A DNA stretch of 64,000 bases from Pseudonocardia oceani (GTDB taxonomy: Bacteria > Actinomycetota > Actinomycetes > Mycobacteriales > Pseudonocardiaceae), in the NCBI RefSeq assembly GCF_019263585.2, contig NZ_JADQDF010000001.1:806001-870000 (forward strand), in the 5' to 3' direction. The notes below the pieces were generated by a model that was given only the letters and a program-made list of their open reading frames with translations, did not search any database and was not told the origin of the DNA. This document shows positions 1-7,588 of this stretch, piece by piece. Every line of letters begins with the position of its first letter. Within the stretch, counting starts at the first letter, position 1. The translations under genes were made by a program, and so were the position numbers.

Positions 1-547
1 GGGCGACGGCGCTGGCCAGGTCGGTGCCGAACGGCTTCTCCATCACCACGCGCGAGCGCTCGACGAGCTTGGCCTGGTCGAGCATCGTGATGACGTCGAG
101 CGCGGCCTTGGGCGGCACGCTCAGGTAGTGCAGGCGGCGCGAGGTCTCGTCGAGCTGCTCCTCGGCCTCCGCGACGGCCTGCGCGAGCGCCTCGGGACCC
201 GCGGTCACCGGGACGTAGCGCAGGTTGCCGGCGAAGGCGTCCCACTGCTCCGGGGTCGGCTTGTGCGTGCCGAACTCGAAGACGGCCTGGCGGGCGAACG
301 CGCGGAAGTCGTCGTCGCTCATCTCCTCCAGCGACGAGCCGACCACGCGGATCGACGGAGCCAGCGCCGACGCCGCGAGGTGGGTGAGGCCCGGCAGCAG
401 CTTGCGCCGCGCGAGGTCGCCCGTGGCGCCGAACAACACCACGACGTGCGGCGCGATCAGCTCCGAGCCGGGCCCGTAGGGCCTGGAGCCGGTGGCGGGG
501 TACGCGATCGTCTGGGGGCGGTGATCGGACACGCGGTCATCCGGCAT
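1..547 (-). CDS. zwf: Glucose-6-phosphate 1-dehydrogenase, N-terminal part
   Basis: Oxidises glucose-6-phosphate to 6-phosphogluconolactone with NADP in the cytosolic oxidative pentose phosphate pathway. The first 182 codons are present and the frame runs off the window edge, so the substrate-binding and dimer domains are not visible. The Rossmann dinucleotide motif FGATGDLARRKLLPGL lies near residue 40 and the conserved EKPFG motif lies close to the window edge. ATG start, 46 nt downstream of adoK on the same strand but separated from it by a hairpin. The family assignment is firm; coenzyme preference cannot be judged from this fragment. Confidence 0.92.
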   Translation of the reverse strand, partial: MPDDRVSDHRPQTIAYPATGSRPYGPGSELIAPHVVVLFGATGDLARRKLLPGLTHLAASALAPSIRVVGSSLEEMSDDDFRAFARQAVFEFGTHKPTPEQWDAFAGNLRYVPVTAGPEALAQAVAEAEEQLDETSRRLHYLSVPPKAALDVITMLDQAKLVERSRVVMEKPFGTDLASAVA

Positions 548-557
548 GCGGGCATCC

Positions 558-579
558 TGCCACCCCCGAGGGGGCGGCA
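558..579 (-). terminator. Hairpin between adoK and zwf
   Basis: Arms tgccaccccc and gggggcggca pair over 10 bp with one mismatch and a 2-nt loop, directly after the adoK stop and before zwf on the same strand. There is no T tract. It is likely an intrinsic terminator or attenuating hairpin of adoK. Confidence 0.5.
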
Positions 580-593
580 GCACGTCCGGCAGG

Positions 594-1562
594 TTACGCG
601 GGGAGCACCGGTTCGATGTCGGCGGCGGCGTCGGGGCCGTAGGCGTCGCGCAGGCGCTCGAGCCCGAGCGCGCGGTCCCACGTCCACTCCTGGCCGCCGT
701 CGTTCTCCAGCACCTGCACCGCGATCAGCGAGCCGAGCTGCGCGGCCCGCTCCAGCGACAGCCCGCCCTCGGTGGCCGCGAGGAAGCCGGCGCGGAAGGC
801 GTCGCCGACGCCGGTGGGGTCGACCTTGCCGGTCTCGGGCACGACGCCGATCTTGAGCTCGCCGACCTCGCGGCCGGAGATCTGGACGCCGTGCTCGCCG
901 AGGGTGGTGATCCGGATGTCGATGCGCTCGGCGACCTGGGCCTCGGTCCAGCCGGTCTTCTGCTGGAGCAGCTCCCACTCGTAGTCGTTCGTCATGAGGT
1001 AGCGGGCGCCCTCGACGAGCTGCCGGATGCCGTCGCCGTCCATGCGCGCGACCTGCTGCGAGACGTCCGCGGCGAACGGCTTGCCCGCGTCGCGGCACTC
1101 GCCGGTGAGCTGCACCATCGCACCCGGGTCGCTGGCCCCGATGAGGACGAGGTCGACGCGGTCGGTGAACGAGTCGAGGTGGATCTGCCCCGAGCGGGCC
1201 ATGGCGCCGGTGTAGAACGAGCCGATCTGGCGCATGTCGTCGTCGGTGGTGCAGACGAAGCGCGCGGTGTGCACGTCGTCGCACACCAGGACGGCCGAGC
1301 AGTCGACGCCGTGGCTCTCCAACCATTCGCGGTACTCGGCGAAGTCGGCCCCGACGGCGCCCACCAGCAGCGGCGACTGGCCGAGCACGCCCAGCCCGAA
1401 CGCGATGTTGCCGGCCGAGCCGCCCTTCTTGATGACGAGCTCGTCGACCAGGAAGCTCAGCGACATCCGGTCGAGCTGGTCGACGACCATCTGGTCGGCG
1501 AACCGCCCCGGGAAGTGCATGAGGTGGTCGGTGGCGATGGATCCGGTCACGGCGATGGGCAC
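594..1562 (-). CDS. adoK: Adenosine kinase, PfkB family
   Basis: ATP-dependent phosphorylation of adenosine to AMP (purine salvage), cytosolic. It has 322 residues, close to the roughly 324 of M. tuberculosis Rv2202c, whose opening AVTGSIATDHLM and internal GGSAGNIAF-type motif it shares. The PfkB C-terminal signature DPTGVGDAFRAGF ends near residue 260, with catalytic base D254 in the GVGD anion hole. The GTG start is chosen because the family begins at this IAVTGS strand; upstream in-frame sequence is not conserved-looking. It lies downstream of erpA but behind a perfect hairpin. Annotated elsewhere as a generic carbohydrate kinase (cbhK); the adenosine assignment rests on similarity to the mycobacterial enzyme. 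Confidence 0.88.
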   Translation of the reverse strand: MPIAVTGSIATDHLMHFPGRFADQMVVDQLDRMSLSFLVDELVIKKGGSAGNIAFGLGVLGQSPLLVGAVGADFAEYREWLESHGVDCSAVLVCDDVHTARFVCTTDDDMRQIGSFYTGAMARSGQIHLDSFTDRVDLVLIGASDPGAMVQLTGECRDAGKPFAADVSQQVARMDGDGIRQLVEGARYLMTNDYEWELLQQKTGWTEAQVAERIDIRITTLGEHGVQISGREVGELKIGVVPETGKVDPTGVGDAFRAGFLAATEGGLSLERAAQLGSLIAVQVLENDGGQEWTWDRALGLERLRDAYGPDAAADIEPVLPA

Positions 1563-1594
1563 GAGAGGGCACCCTACCTGCCCCGGACGCACGC

Positions 1595-1621
1595 GACCCG
1601 GTCGCGCAGAGCGACCGGGTC
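1595..1621 (-). terminator. Perfect 11-bp hairpin after erpA
   Basis: gacccggtcgc and gcgaccgggtc form an uninterrupted 11-bp stem with a 5-nt loop, 27 nt after the erpA stop. No U tract follows, as is common in GC-rich actinobacteria. It probably terminates erpA and separates it from adoK. Confidence 0.65.
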
Positions 1622-1648
1622 CCGGGTGGAGCGGTGTGCGACCGAGTG

Positions 1649-2011
1649 TCAGTTGAACGAGTCGCCGCAGGCGCAGGAGCCGCCGGCGTTCGGGTTGTCG
1701 ATCGTGAAACCCTGCTTCTCGATGCTGTCGACGAAGTCGATGACAGCACCCTCGAGGTACGGCGCGCTCATCCGGTCGACCCCGACCTTGAGGCCGTGGT
1801 AGTCGCGGAACAGATCGCCGTCCAGCGAGCGGTCGTCGAAGAACAGCTGGTAGCGCAGGCCGGCGCAGCCACCGGGCTGCACGGCGATGCGGAGGTGCAT
1901 GTCGTCGCGGCCCTCCTGCTCCAGCAGCGTGCGGGCCTTCAGGGCGGCGGCGTCGGTGAGCTCGACGGCGTGAGTCTCGGTCGCCGGTGTGACGGTGTTC
2001 TCGACGGTCAT
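1649..2011 (-). CDS. erpA: Iron-sulfur cluster insertion protein (HesB/IscA/ErpA family)
   Basis: A-type carrier that delivers Fe-S clusters to apo-proteins in the cytosol. It is 120 residues, normal length. The three family cysteines are present: C49 in the GGCAG loop and C113/C115 in the C-terminal SCACGDS tail. The ATG start has a GGGAG ribosome site just upstream, which rules out the longer open frame. Standing alone without isc/suf genes, as in mycobacteria (Rv2204c). The lipoyl synthase in this window is an Fe-S enzyme and a plausible client, which is inference. Confidence 0.93.
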   Translation of the reverse strand: MTVENTVTPATETHAVELTDAAALKARTLLEQEGRDDMHLRIAVQPGGCAGLRYQLFFDDRSLDGDLFRDYHGLKVGVDRMSAPYLEGAVIDFVDSIEKQGFTIDNPNAGGSCACGDSFN

Positions 2012-2090
2012 GGCTCTCCCAACAACGAACGGTGCGGTGCGCATTCCAGTGTAGGCCCACCGGACGCCGAGATGCGCGCAGTGACGACCC

Positions 2091-3185
2091 TCACCTGCTC
2101 CACTGCCGCGCCACGCGCGCGGCGAGCGCCGACAGGGTGCCGGCGGGGTCGGCCATCGACGCCTCGACGCCGCCCGCGTCCTCGGCCACCGAGTAGGCGG
2201 AGTCGACGCCGGCCGCGCCCGCCTCGCGCCGCCCGACCGACACCTGCCCGGCCAGCACCAGGCACGGGATCCCCCGGTCGGCGGCGCCCCGGGCGACGGT
2301 GGTGACGAGCTTGCCGCGCAGCGACTGCCAGTCGAAGCTGCCCTCGCCGGTGACGGCCAGGTCGGCCGCGTCGAGCGCGGCGTCGAGCCCGACCAGCTCG
2401 CGCACCAGCCCCGCCCCCGACACCCGCCGCGCACCCAGCGCCAGCAGCGCCGCGCCCAGACCGCCCGCGGCGCCGGCGCCCGGCTCGTCGCGGACGTCGC
2501 GCGGGAGGAGGTCGGCGAACCGCGCGAGCACGCCGTCGAGCTCGGCGACCGCGGCGTTGTCGGCGCCCTTCTGCGGGCCGAACACCGCGGCGGCGCCGTG
2601 CGGGCCGAGCAGGGGGTTGTCGACGTCGGCGGCCGCGACGAGCGCGATCCCGCCCAGGTCCGGCATGCCGGTGAGGCGGGCCGCCCCGGCGGGCGCGCCG
2701 TCGGGCACCGGCTCCCCCGCCGCGTCCAGCGCGACGGCGCCGAGCGCGGCGAGCATCCCCGCGCCACCGTCGGTGGTGGCCGAGCCGCCCAGCCCGACGA
2801 CGACCTCCGTGACGCCCGCGTCGCGCGCGTCGGCGACGAGCTCCCCCACGCCGCGGGTGCTCGCGCGGCGCGCCGTGGCCGGCGTCCGGTCGGTCACGAG
2901 GTGCAGCCCGCACGCAGCGGCCGACTCCACGTACGCGACGCCGTCGAGCTCCAGCCAGCGCGCGTCGACGGGGTCACCGAGCGGACCGGTGACCGCCAAC
3001 TCGTGCCAGGTGCCCCCGCGCGCGGCGTGCAGGACGTCGACGAAGCCCGTGCCGCCGTCGGCGAGCGGGAGCAGCGTCAGCTCGTCGTCGGGCGCGGCCG
3101 TGCGCCAGCCCGCCTCGATCGCCCGGGCCGCCGCCGTGGCGCTGAGCGTTCCGCCGAACGAATCCGGAGCCACGACCACCCGCAC
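2091..3185 (-). CDS. Glycerate kinase (GlxK/GarK family)
   Basis: Phosphorylates D-glycerate using ATP, feeding glyoxylate/serine-derived carbon into glycolysis. It has 364 residues, usual for the family. Recognisable family blocks are VAPDSFGGTLSA at the N terminus, PLADGGTGFVDVL, VGLGGSATTDGGAGML in the middle, FGPQKGA, and TGEGSFDWQSLRGK towards the C terminus. The GTG start is set by the VVVAPDSF opening that begins family members. Whether the product is 2- or 3-phosphoglycerate cannot be read from sequence. Divergent from the DUF3043 gene across a 33-bp promoter region. Confidence 0.9.
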   Translation of the reverse strand: MRVVVAPDSFGGTLSATAAARAIEAGWRTAAPDDELTLLPLADGGTGFVDVLHAARGGTWHELAVTGPLGDPVDARWLELDGVAYVESAAACGLHLVTDRTPATARRASTRGVGELVADARDAGVTEVVVGLGGSATTDGGAGMLAALGAVALDAAGEPVPDGAPAGAARLTGMPDLGGIALVAAADVDNPLLGPHGAAAVFGPQKGADNAAVAELDGVLARFADLLPRDVRDEPGAGAAGGLGAALLALGARRVSGAGLVRELVGLDAALDAADLAVTGEGSFDWQSLRGKLVTTVARGAADRGIPCLVLAGQVSVGRREAGAAGVDSAYSVAEDAGGVEASMADPAGTLSALAARVARQWSR

Positions 3186-3206
3186 GACGGCGACACTAGT
3201 GGGCCG

Positions 3207-3212
3207 TAGGCT
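3207..3212 (+). promoter_or_regulatory. -10 box of the DUF3043 gene (leaderless)
   Basis: TAGGCT ends 6 nt before the GTG start and no ribosome-binding site fits in between, so transcription should begin at or next to the start codon. Confidence 0.55.
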
Positions 3213-3218
3213 GGGCCT

Positions 3219-3848
3219 GTGAGGTTCCTCCGCTCCCAGCCCGCCGACGACGCCACCGACAACGCATCCTCCGGCGCGCCCACGACCGGGCCGGAGACGG
3301 TCCGCGTCGGCGGCAAGGGACGCCCCACCCCCAAGCGGCGCGAGGCCGAGACCAAGCGCCGCGGCCCGGCGCCGCCCCCGCCGCGCACCCAGCGAGAGGC
3401 CTCGAAGCTGGCGCGGGCCAACCGCCCGGACAAGTCGGTGCGCCGCGCCGAGGCCGCCGAGCGCCGCGAGCGCATGGCCGCTGGCGACGAGAAGTTCCTC
3501 ATGCCGCGCGACCGCGGGCCGGTCAAGGCGTTCGTCCGCGACGTCGTCGACTCCCGGCCGCACCTCATGGGCCTGTTCATGCCGCTGGCCATCATCGTGG
3601 TGCTCTCGCTGCTGGTGCCGATCCCGCAGGTGCAGTCCTACCTGAGCCTGTTCAGCCTCATCGCGCTCACCACGATGATCATCGAGGGCATCTTCCTCGG
3701 CGCCACGATCACCAAGAAGGCCCGCACCCGCTTCCCGGACGAGAAGATCAGCGGGCTGGGCACGGGCTGGTACGCCTTCACCCGGGCGTCGCAGCTGCGG
3801 CGGCTGCGGATCCCGAAGCCGCGGGTCGAGCGGGGCGCGAACCCGTAG
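3219..3848 (+). CDS. DUF3043 family membrane protein
   Basis: Function unknown. 209 residues: a long, highly charged, Pro/Arg/Lys-rich cytoplasmic N-terminal region (about residues 1-105) followed by two hydrophobic segments near residues 108-130 and 138-165 (MGLFMPLAIIVVLSLLVPI and SLIALTTMIIEGIFLGATI), then a basic C-terminal tail. It matches the actinobacterial DUF3043 family, the Rv2206 equivalent, and sits in the conserved position before the cobU/T/S genes. Probably a small integral membrane protein with both termini inside; nothing links it directly to B12. Confidence 0.8.
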   Translation: MRFLRSQPADDATDNASSGAPTTGPETVRVGGKGRPTPKRREAETKRRGPAPPPPRTQREASKLARANRPDKSVRRAEAAERRERMAAGDEKFLMPRDRGPVKAFVRDVVDSRPHLMGLFMPLAIIVVLSLLVPIPQVQSYLSLFSLIALTTMIIEGIFLGATITKKARTRFPDEKISGLGTGWYAFTRASQLRRLRIPKPRVERGANP

Positions 3849-3852
3849 GGGC

Positions 3853-4050
3853 TCAGCCCTCCTGCAGGCTCATCGGGCCGTAGACCTCGGCGTCGCCGTC
3901 GAGGAGCACCACCGCGTCGACGCCCGACGCGCGCAGCTCCTCCCACGTCGAGCCGAACCAGTCCTCGGCCTCCTGCTGGTCGGCGAACTCCTCGTCGGGT
4001 CCGTCGATCTCCGCCGCCTGCGCGTCCAGATACCTCCACCGGAATGCCAC
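3853..4050 (-). CDS. Conserved small hypothetical protein
   Basis: 65 residues, acidic, opening AFRWRYLDAQ and ending DGDAEVYGPMSL, with no Cys or membrane segment. The pattern FRWRY...DVVVLLDG...YGPMSL recurs, to my recollection, in small actinobacterial proteins of unknown function. I chose the GTG that makes valine the start before AFRWRY; a GTG five codons upstream is also open but would run into the cobU promoter. Convergent with the DUF3043 gene (4 bp apart) and divergent from cobU. Confidence 0.65.
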   Translation of the reverse strand: MAFRWRYLDAQAAEIDGPDEEFADQQEAEDWFGSTWEELRASGVDAVVLLDGDAEVYGPMSLQEG

Positions 4051-4055
4051 GGGCC

Positions 4056-4061
4056 TATCGT
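4056..4061 (+). promoter_or_regulatory. -10 box of cobU (leaderless)
   Basis: TATCGT lies 6 nt before the GTG at 4068. This decides the cobU start against the earlier in-frame ATG at 4044, which would lie upstream of the transcript. Confidence 0.6.
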
Positions 4062-4067
4062 GCACCG

Positions 4068-4589
4068 GTGATCACGCTGGTGCTCGGCGGCACGCGGTCG
4101 GGCAAGTCCGGGTACGCGGAGCACCTGCTCCCCGCCGACGCCCCCGTGCGCTACCTCGCCACCGCCGCCCGCCGTCCGGGCGACGCCGAGTGGGACGCCC
4201 GCCTCGACGCCCACCGCGCCCGCCGCCCCCCGGCGTGGGAGACGGTGGAGTCGCCCGACGTCCCCGCGCTCGTGCGGGCCGGCGGCGGGCCGCTGCTCGT
4301 CGACGACCTCGCCACCTGGCTCACCGGCGTCCTCGACGACACCGGCGCCTGGGACTCCCCCACGGCCCCCCCGGCCGTCGCCGAGCGGGTCGCCGCGCTG
4401 GTCGACGCCGTCGCGGCCGCCCCGGGCCGGGTGGTGCTGGTGTCGGCCGAGGTGGGGCTGGGGGTGGTGCCGGCCACCCGCTCGGGCCGGGTGTTCCGCG
4501 ACGAGCTCGGGGCCCTGAACGCCGCCCTCGCGGCGGTGGCGGACGAGGTGGTCCTGCTGGTGGCAGGGCTGACGCTGCGGCTGAAGTAG
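4068..4589 (+). CDS. cobU: Adenosylcobinamide kinase / adenosylcobinamide-phosphate guanylyltransferase
   Basis: Phosphorylates adenosylcobinamide and transfers GMP to give AdoCbi-GDP, the activated corrinoid used by CobS. It has 173 residues, typical for CobU/CobP. The Walker A loop GGTRSGKS is at residues 7-14, followed by the YLATAARRP segment and a VDDLATWL motif; VSAEVGLGVVP is the conserved guanylyl-binding stretch. First gene of the cobU-cobT-cobS group, 54 nt before cobT. Cytosolic. No cobalamin riboswitch is seen in front of it, unlike the two corrin-ring operons in this window. Confidence 0.93.
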   Translation: MITLVLGGTRSGKSGYAEHLLPADAPVRYLATAARRPGDAEWDARLDAHRARRPPAWETVESPDVPALVRAGGGPLLVDDLATWLTGVLDDTGAWDSPTAPPAVAERVAALVDAVAAAPGRVVLVSAEVGLGVVPATRSGRVFRDELGALNAALAAVADEVVLLVAGLTLRLK

Positions 4590-4643
4590 CGCCGGACCCA
4601 CCCCCACCCGCACCCCCCGGGGCCCGACCGCTAGGAAGACGTC

Positions 4644-5657
4644 GTGGACATCCCCGCGATCACCCCGCCCGACGCCGAGGCACAGCGGGCCGCCGTCGCC
4701 CGGCACGCCGAGCTCGCCGTGCCGCTGGGCGGGCTGGGCCGGCTCGCCGAGCTCGGCTGCTGGCTCGCCGCCGCCCAGGGCACCTGTCCGCCGCTCCCGC
4801 CCGCACGGGCCCGGGTGCTGGTGGTGGCGGCCGACCACGGCATCGCCGCGGCCGGGGTGTCGCGCTTCTACCCGGGCGCGACGCCCGCGCAGGTGCGGTC
4901 GGTGCGCGAGCACACCGCGCCGGTGTCGGTGCTGGCGCCGGTGAGCGGGGCCTCCATCCGGGTGATCGACGTCGGCCTCGACCACGAGTCCACCGACCCG
5001 CACCACGTCCGCCGCGGCTCCGGTCGCATCGACGTCGAGGACGCGCTGACCGCCGAGGAGGCCGAGCGGGCGCTGGCGGCGGGACGGGCGGTCGTCGACG
5101 AGGAGGTCGACGCCGGGGCGGACCTGCTGATCCCCGCCTCGCTCGGGGTCGGCGCCACCACGGCGGCCTCGACGCTGGTCAGCGCGCTGACCGGCGTGGA
5201 GCCGGTGGCGGTGATCGGGCGCGGCAGCGGCATCGACGACCACGCCTGGATGCGCAAGGCCGCCGCCGTCCGCGACGCCCTGCGCCGCGCCCGTCCGCAC
5301 GTCCGCGACCCGCTCGCGCTGCTGCGCACCGCCGGCGGCGCCGACCTCGCCGCGCTCACCGGGATCCTGGTGCAGGCCGCGGTCCGCCGGACGCCGGTGC
5401 TCGTCGACGGGCTCGTCGTGGGCGCGGCCGCGATGGTCGCCGACGAGCTCGCTCCCGGCGCCCGCGAGTGGTGGCAGGTGGCGCAGGGCTCCCCCGAGCC
5501 CGCGATGGTGCTGGTCCTGGAGCACCTGAAGCTCCCGCCCGTGCTCGAGCTCGACATGCGCACCGTCGACGGCACGGGGGGCGTGACCGTCCTGCCGCTG
5601 CTGCAGATGGCGGCCCGGCTGCTGGCCGAGACCGCCACCGTGACCGACCTGGCGTGA
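4644..5657 (+). CDS. cobT: CobT-like NaMN:DMB phosphoribosyltransferase, diverged paralogue (CobT1)
   Basis: By position and overall sequence this is CobT, which makes alpha-ribazole phosphate from nicotinate mononucleotide and dimethylbenzimidazole. 337 residues. It keeps ADHGIA (near 64), HHVRRGSGRI, DEEVDAGADLL and IGRGSGIDD. It departs at the active-site blocks: where CobT proteins have GEMGIGNTT or GDMGIGNTT it reads ASLGVGATT (L167 at the acidic position), and where they have LGEGTGA it reads TVDGTGG (D309 at the catalytic Glu position). A canonical second CobT lies at 29882-30949. It may have altered base specificity or reduced catalysis. cobS starts inside its stop codon. Confidence 0.85.
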   Translation: MDIPAITPPDAEAQRAAVARHAELAVPLGGLGRLAELGCWLAAAQGTCPPLPPARARVLVVAADHGIAAAGVSRFYPGATPAQVRSVREHTAPVSVLAPVSGASIRVIDVGLDHESTDPHHVRRGSGRIDVEDALTAEEAERALAAGRAVVDEEVDAGADLLIPASLGVGATTAASTLVSALTGVEPVAVIGRGSGIDDHAWMRKAAAVRDALRRARPHVRDPLALLRTAGGADLAALTGILVQAAVRRTPVLVDGLVVGAAAMVADELAPGAREWWQVAQGSPEPAMVLVLEHLKLPPVLELDMRTVDGTGGVTVLPLLQMAARLLAETATVTDLA

Positions 5658-6382
5658 GGGGCCTGGCCCTCGCGCTGAGCTGGCTGACGGTCCTGCCGGT
5701 CCGCACCGGCGCCCCCGGCGCGCGCACCGCGGCGGCGGCGATCCGCTGGGCGCCACTGGTCGGCGGGCTGCTCGGCGCCGCGGCGGGCGGGATCGTGCTC
5801 GGGCTGACGGCGCTGGGGGTCGTGCCGCTGGTCGCGGGCCTGCTCGCCGTCGGGTTCCTGGCCCTGGCCACCCGCGGCATGCACCTCGACGGTCTGGCCG
5901 ACACCGCCGACGGCCTGGGCTGCTACGGCCCGCCCGAGCGCGCGCTCGCCGTGATGCGCGATGGCGGGGCGGGTCCGTTCGGCGTCGTCGCGCTCGTCGT
6001 CGTGCTCGGGGTGCAGGCCGCGGCGCTGGCGGCCGTGCCCGATCCGCTGCTCGTCGCTCTGGCCACCGCCTCGGGCCGCGCCGGGTTCGGCTGGGTGTGC
6101 CGGCGGGGCGTGCCCGCCGCGCGCCCGGGCGGGCTGGGCGCGACGGTGGCCGGCTCGCAGCCGTGGTGGGTTCCGGTGCTGTGGTGGGCGGCGCTGGCCG
6201 GGGCCGGGTTCGCGCTCGCGGGCGTCCGCGGGGTGCTGGCGGTGGCGCTGGGCGCGGGGCTGGTGGCCCTGCTGTCGTGGCACACCGCCCGCCGTTTCGG
6301 AGGCATGACCGGCGACGTGCTCGGCGCCGCGACCGAACTCGCGACGACCGTCGCGCTCGTCCTGCTCACCGCCGGACGCTGA
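5654..6382 (+). CDS. cobS: Adenosylcobinamide-GDP ribazoletransferase (cobalamin synthase)
   Basis: Integral membrane enzyme joining AdoCbi-GDP to alpha-ribazole (phosphate), the last step of the nucleotide loop. 242 residues with about six hydrophobic helices. The signature HLDGLADTADGLG near residue 78 carries the metal-binding acidic residues, and RRFGGMTGDVLGA is near the C terminus. The GTG start overlaps the cobT1 TGA, implying translational coupling; the long open frame upstream in the same phase is a GC artefact. It converges on ilvE across a large palindrome. Confidence 0.92.
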   Translation: MRGLALALSWLTVLPVRTGAPGARTAAAAIRWAPLVGGLLGAAAGGIVLGLTALGVVPLVAGLLAVGFLALATRGMHLDGLADTADGLGCYGPPERALAVMRDGGAGPFGVVALVVVLGVQAAALAAVPDPLLVALATASGRAGFGWVCRRGVPAARPGGLGATVAGSQPWWVPVLWWAALAGAGFALAGVRGVLAVALGAGLVALLSWHTARRFGGMTGDVLGAATELATTVALVLLTAGR

Positions 6383-6422
6383 CGCCGAGGGGGCCCAGAC
6401 GCGATGGGCGCTGACGCGCCCT

Positions 6423-6464
6423 CGTGAGTGGCGATCGTGGCCCTGGCCACGATCGCCACTCACG
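6423..6464. repeat. 42-bp perfect palindrome (dispersed element, copy 1)
   Basis: Two 20-nt arms, cgtgagtggcgatcgtggcc and its exact complement, around a 2-nt centre. It sits between the convergent cobS and ilvE stops, so it should form a strong bidirectional terminator hairpin. A near-identical copy lies at 51363-51404, so this is a dispersed repeat rather than a local terminator only. Confidence 0.85.
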
Positions 6465-6470
6465 GGCGCG

Positions 6471-7568
6471 TCAGCGCACCAGCGTGCGCATCCAGCTGTG
6501 GGTGTCGGGCGCCGTGCCGCGCTGGATCCGGGTGAGCAGGTCGCGCAGCTTCATCGTGACCGGCCCGGGGCTGCCCCCGCCGACAACGACCTCGCCGTCG
6601 TTGTGCTTGACCTTCCCGACCGGCGTGATCACCGCCGCCGTGCCGCACGCGAAGACCTCGGTGATCGCGCCGCTCGCGCAGCCGGTGAGCCACTCCTCGG
6701 CGGAGATCCTGCGCTCGGTCACCTCGCAGCCGAGCTCCTTGGCCAGCACGAGCAGCGAGTCGCGGGTGATGCCGGGCAGGATCGAGCCGCTGAGCTCGGG
6801 CGTGACGACCTCGACCGACTCGCCGGAGCCGAAGACGTAGAACAGGTTCATCCCGCCCATCTCCTCGACCCACCTGTGCTCGGCGGCGTCGAGGTAGGCG
6901 ACCTGCGCGCACCCGTGCTCGGTGGCCTGGGCCTGCGGCAGGAGCGACGCGGCGTAGTTGCCGCCGCACTTCGCGGTGCCGGTGCCGCCCACCGCGGCGC
7001 GGGTGTAGTCGGTGCACAGCCACACGTTCACCGGCTGCACACCGCCCGGGAAGTAGGCGCCCGCGGGCGAGGCGATGAGGACGTAGAGGTACTCCGCCGA
7101 CGGCCGGACGCCCAGCCCGACCTCGGTGGCCAGCATGAACGGCCGCAGGTACACCGACTCCTCGCCGCCCGCCGGCGGCACCCAGGCCCGGTCGGCGGAC
7201 AGCAGCTCGCTCAGCGAGGCGAGGAACAGCTCGTCGGGCAGCTCCGCCATCGCCAGCCGCGACGCCGACGCCCGGAAGCGCGCCGCGTTGGCCTCGGGCC
7301 GGAACGACGCCACCGAGCCGTCGGGCTGCTGGTAGGCCTTCAGCCCCTCGAAGATCTCCTGCCCGTAGTGCAGCACCATCGACGCCGGGTCGAGCAGCAG
7401 CGGGCCGTAGGGCACGACCGACGGCGTGTGCCAGCCCTTCTCGGCGGTCCACGGGATCGTCACCATGTGGTCGGTGAAGTGCCGCCCGAAACCGGGGTCG
7501 GCGACGATCGCGGCGCGCCGCTCCTCCGGCACCGGTGACGGGTGGGGGGTGCGGGAGAACTCGGTCAT
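6471..7568 (-). CDS. ilvE: Branched-chain amino acid aminotransferase
   Basis: PLP-dependent transaminase interconverting Leu/Ile/Val and their 2-oxo acids with glutamate/2-oxoglutarate. 365 residues, full length for the class used by actinobacteria. Visible blocks are [22 protein letters not shown], the [14 protein letters not shown] block whose Lys binds [15 protein letters not shown] and [10 protein letters not shown]. The ATG start has a TACCGT box 7 nt upstream and no ribosome site, so it is probably leaderless; the long upstream open frame belongs to gcvT in another frame. Followed by gcvT upstream in the same orientation, as in M. tuberculosis (Rv2210c-Rv2211c). Confidence 0.95.
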   Translation of the reverse strand: MTEFSRTPHPSPVPEERRAAIVADPGFGRHFTDHMVTIPWTAEKGWHTPSVVPYGPLLLDPASMVLHYGQEIFEGLKAYQQPDGSVASFRPEANAARFRASASRLAMAELPDELFLASLSELLSADRAWVPPAGGEESVYLRPFMLATEVGLGVRPSAEYLYVLIASPAGAYFPGGVQPVNVWLCTDYTRAAVGGTGTAKCGGNYAASLLPQAQATEHGCAQVAYLDAAEHRWVEEMGGMNLFYVFGSGESVEVVTPELSGSILPGITRDSLLVLAKELGCEVTERRISAEEWLTGCASGAITEVFACGTAAVITPVGKVKHNDGEVVVGGGSPGPVTMKLRDLLTRIQRGTAPDTHSWMRTLVR

Positions 7569-7575
7569 GGCCGAG

Positions 7576-7581
7576 ACGGTA
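7576..7581 (-). promoter_or_regulatory. -10 box of ilvE (leaderless)
   Basis: TACCGT on the minus strand, 7 nt before the ilvE ATG, located between the gcvT stop and the start codon. Confidence 0.55.
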
Positions 7582-7588
7582 GCAAGAC

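Noticed and set aside
4190..6382. A 730-codon frame covering cobU, cobT and cobS
   Set aside because: Only its last 242 codons read as a real protein (CobS). The rest is Arg/Ala/Gly-rich shadow of cobU and cobT, a common GC artefact.
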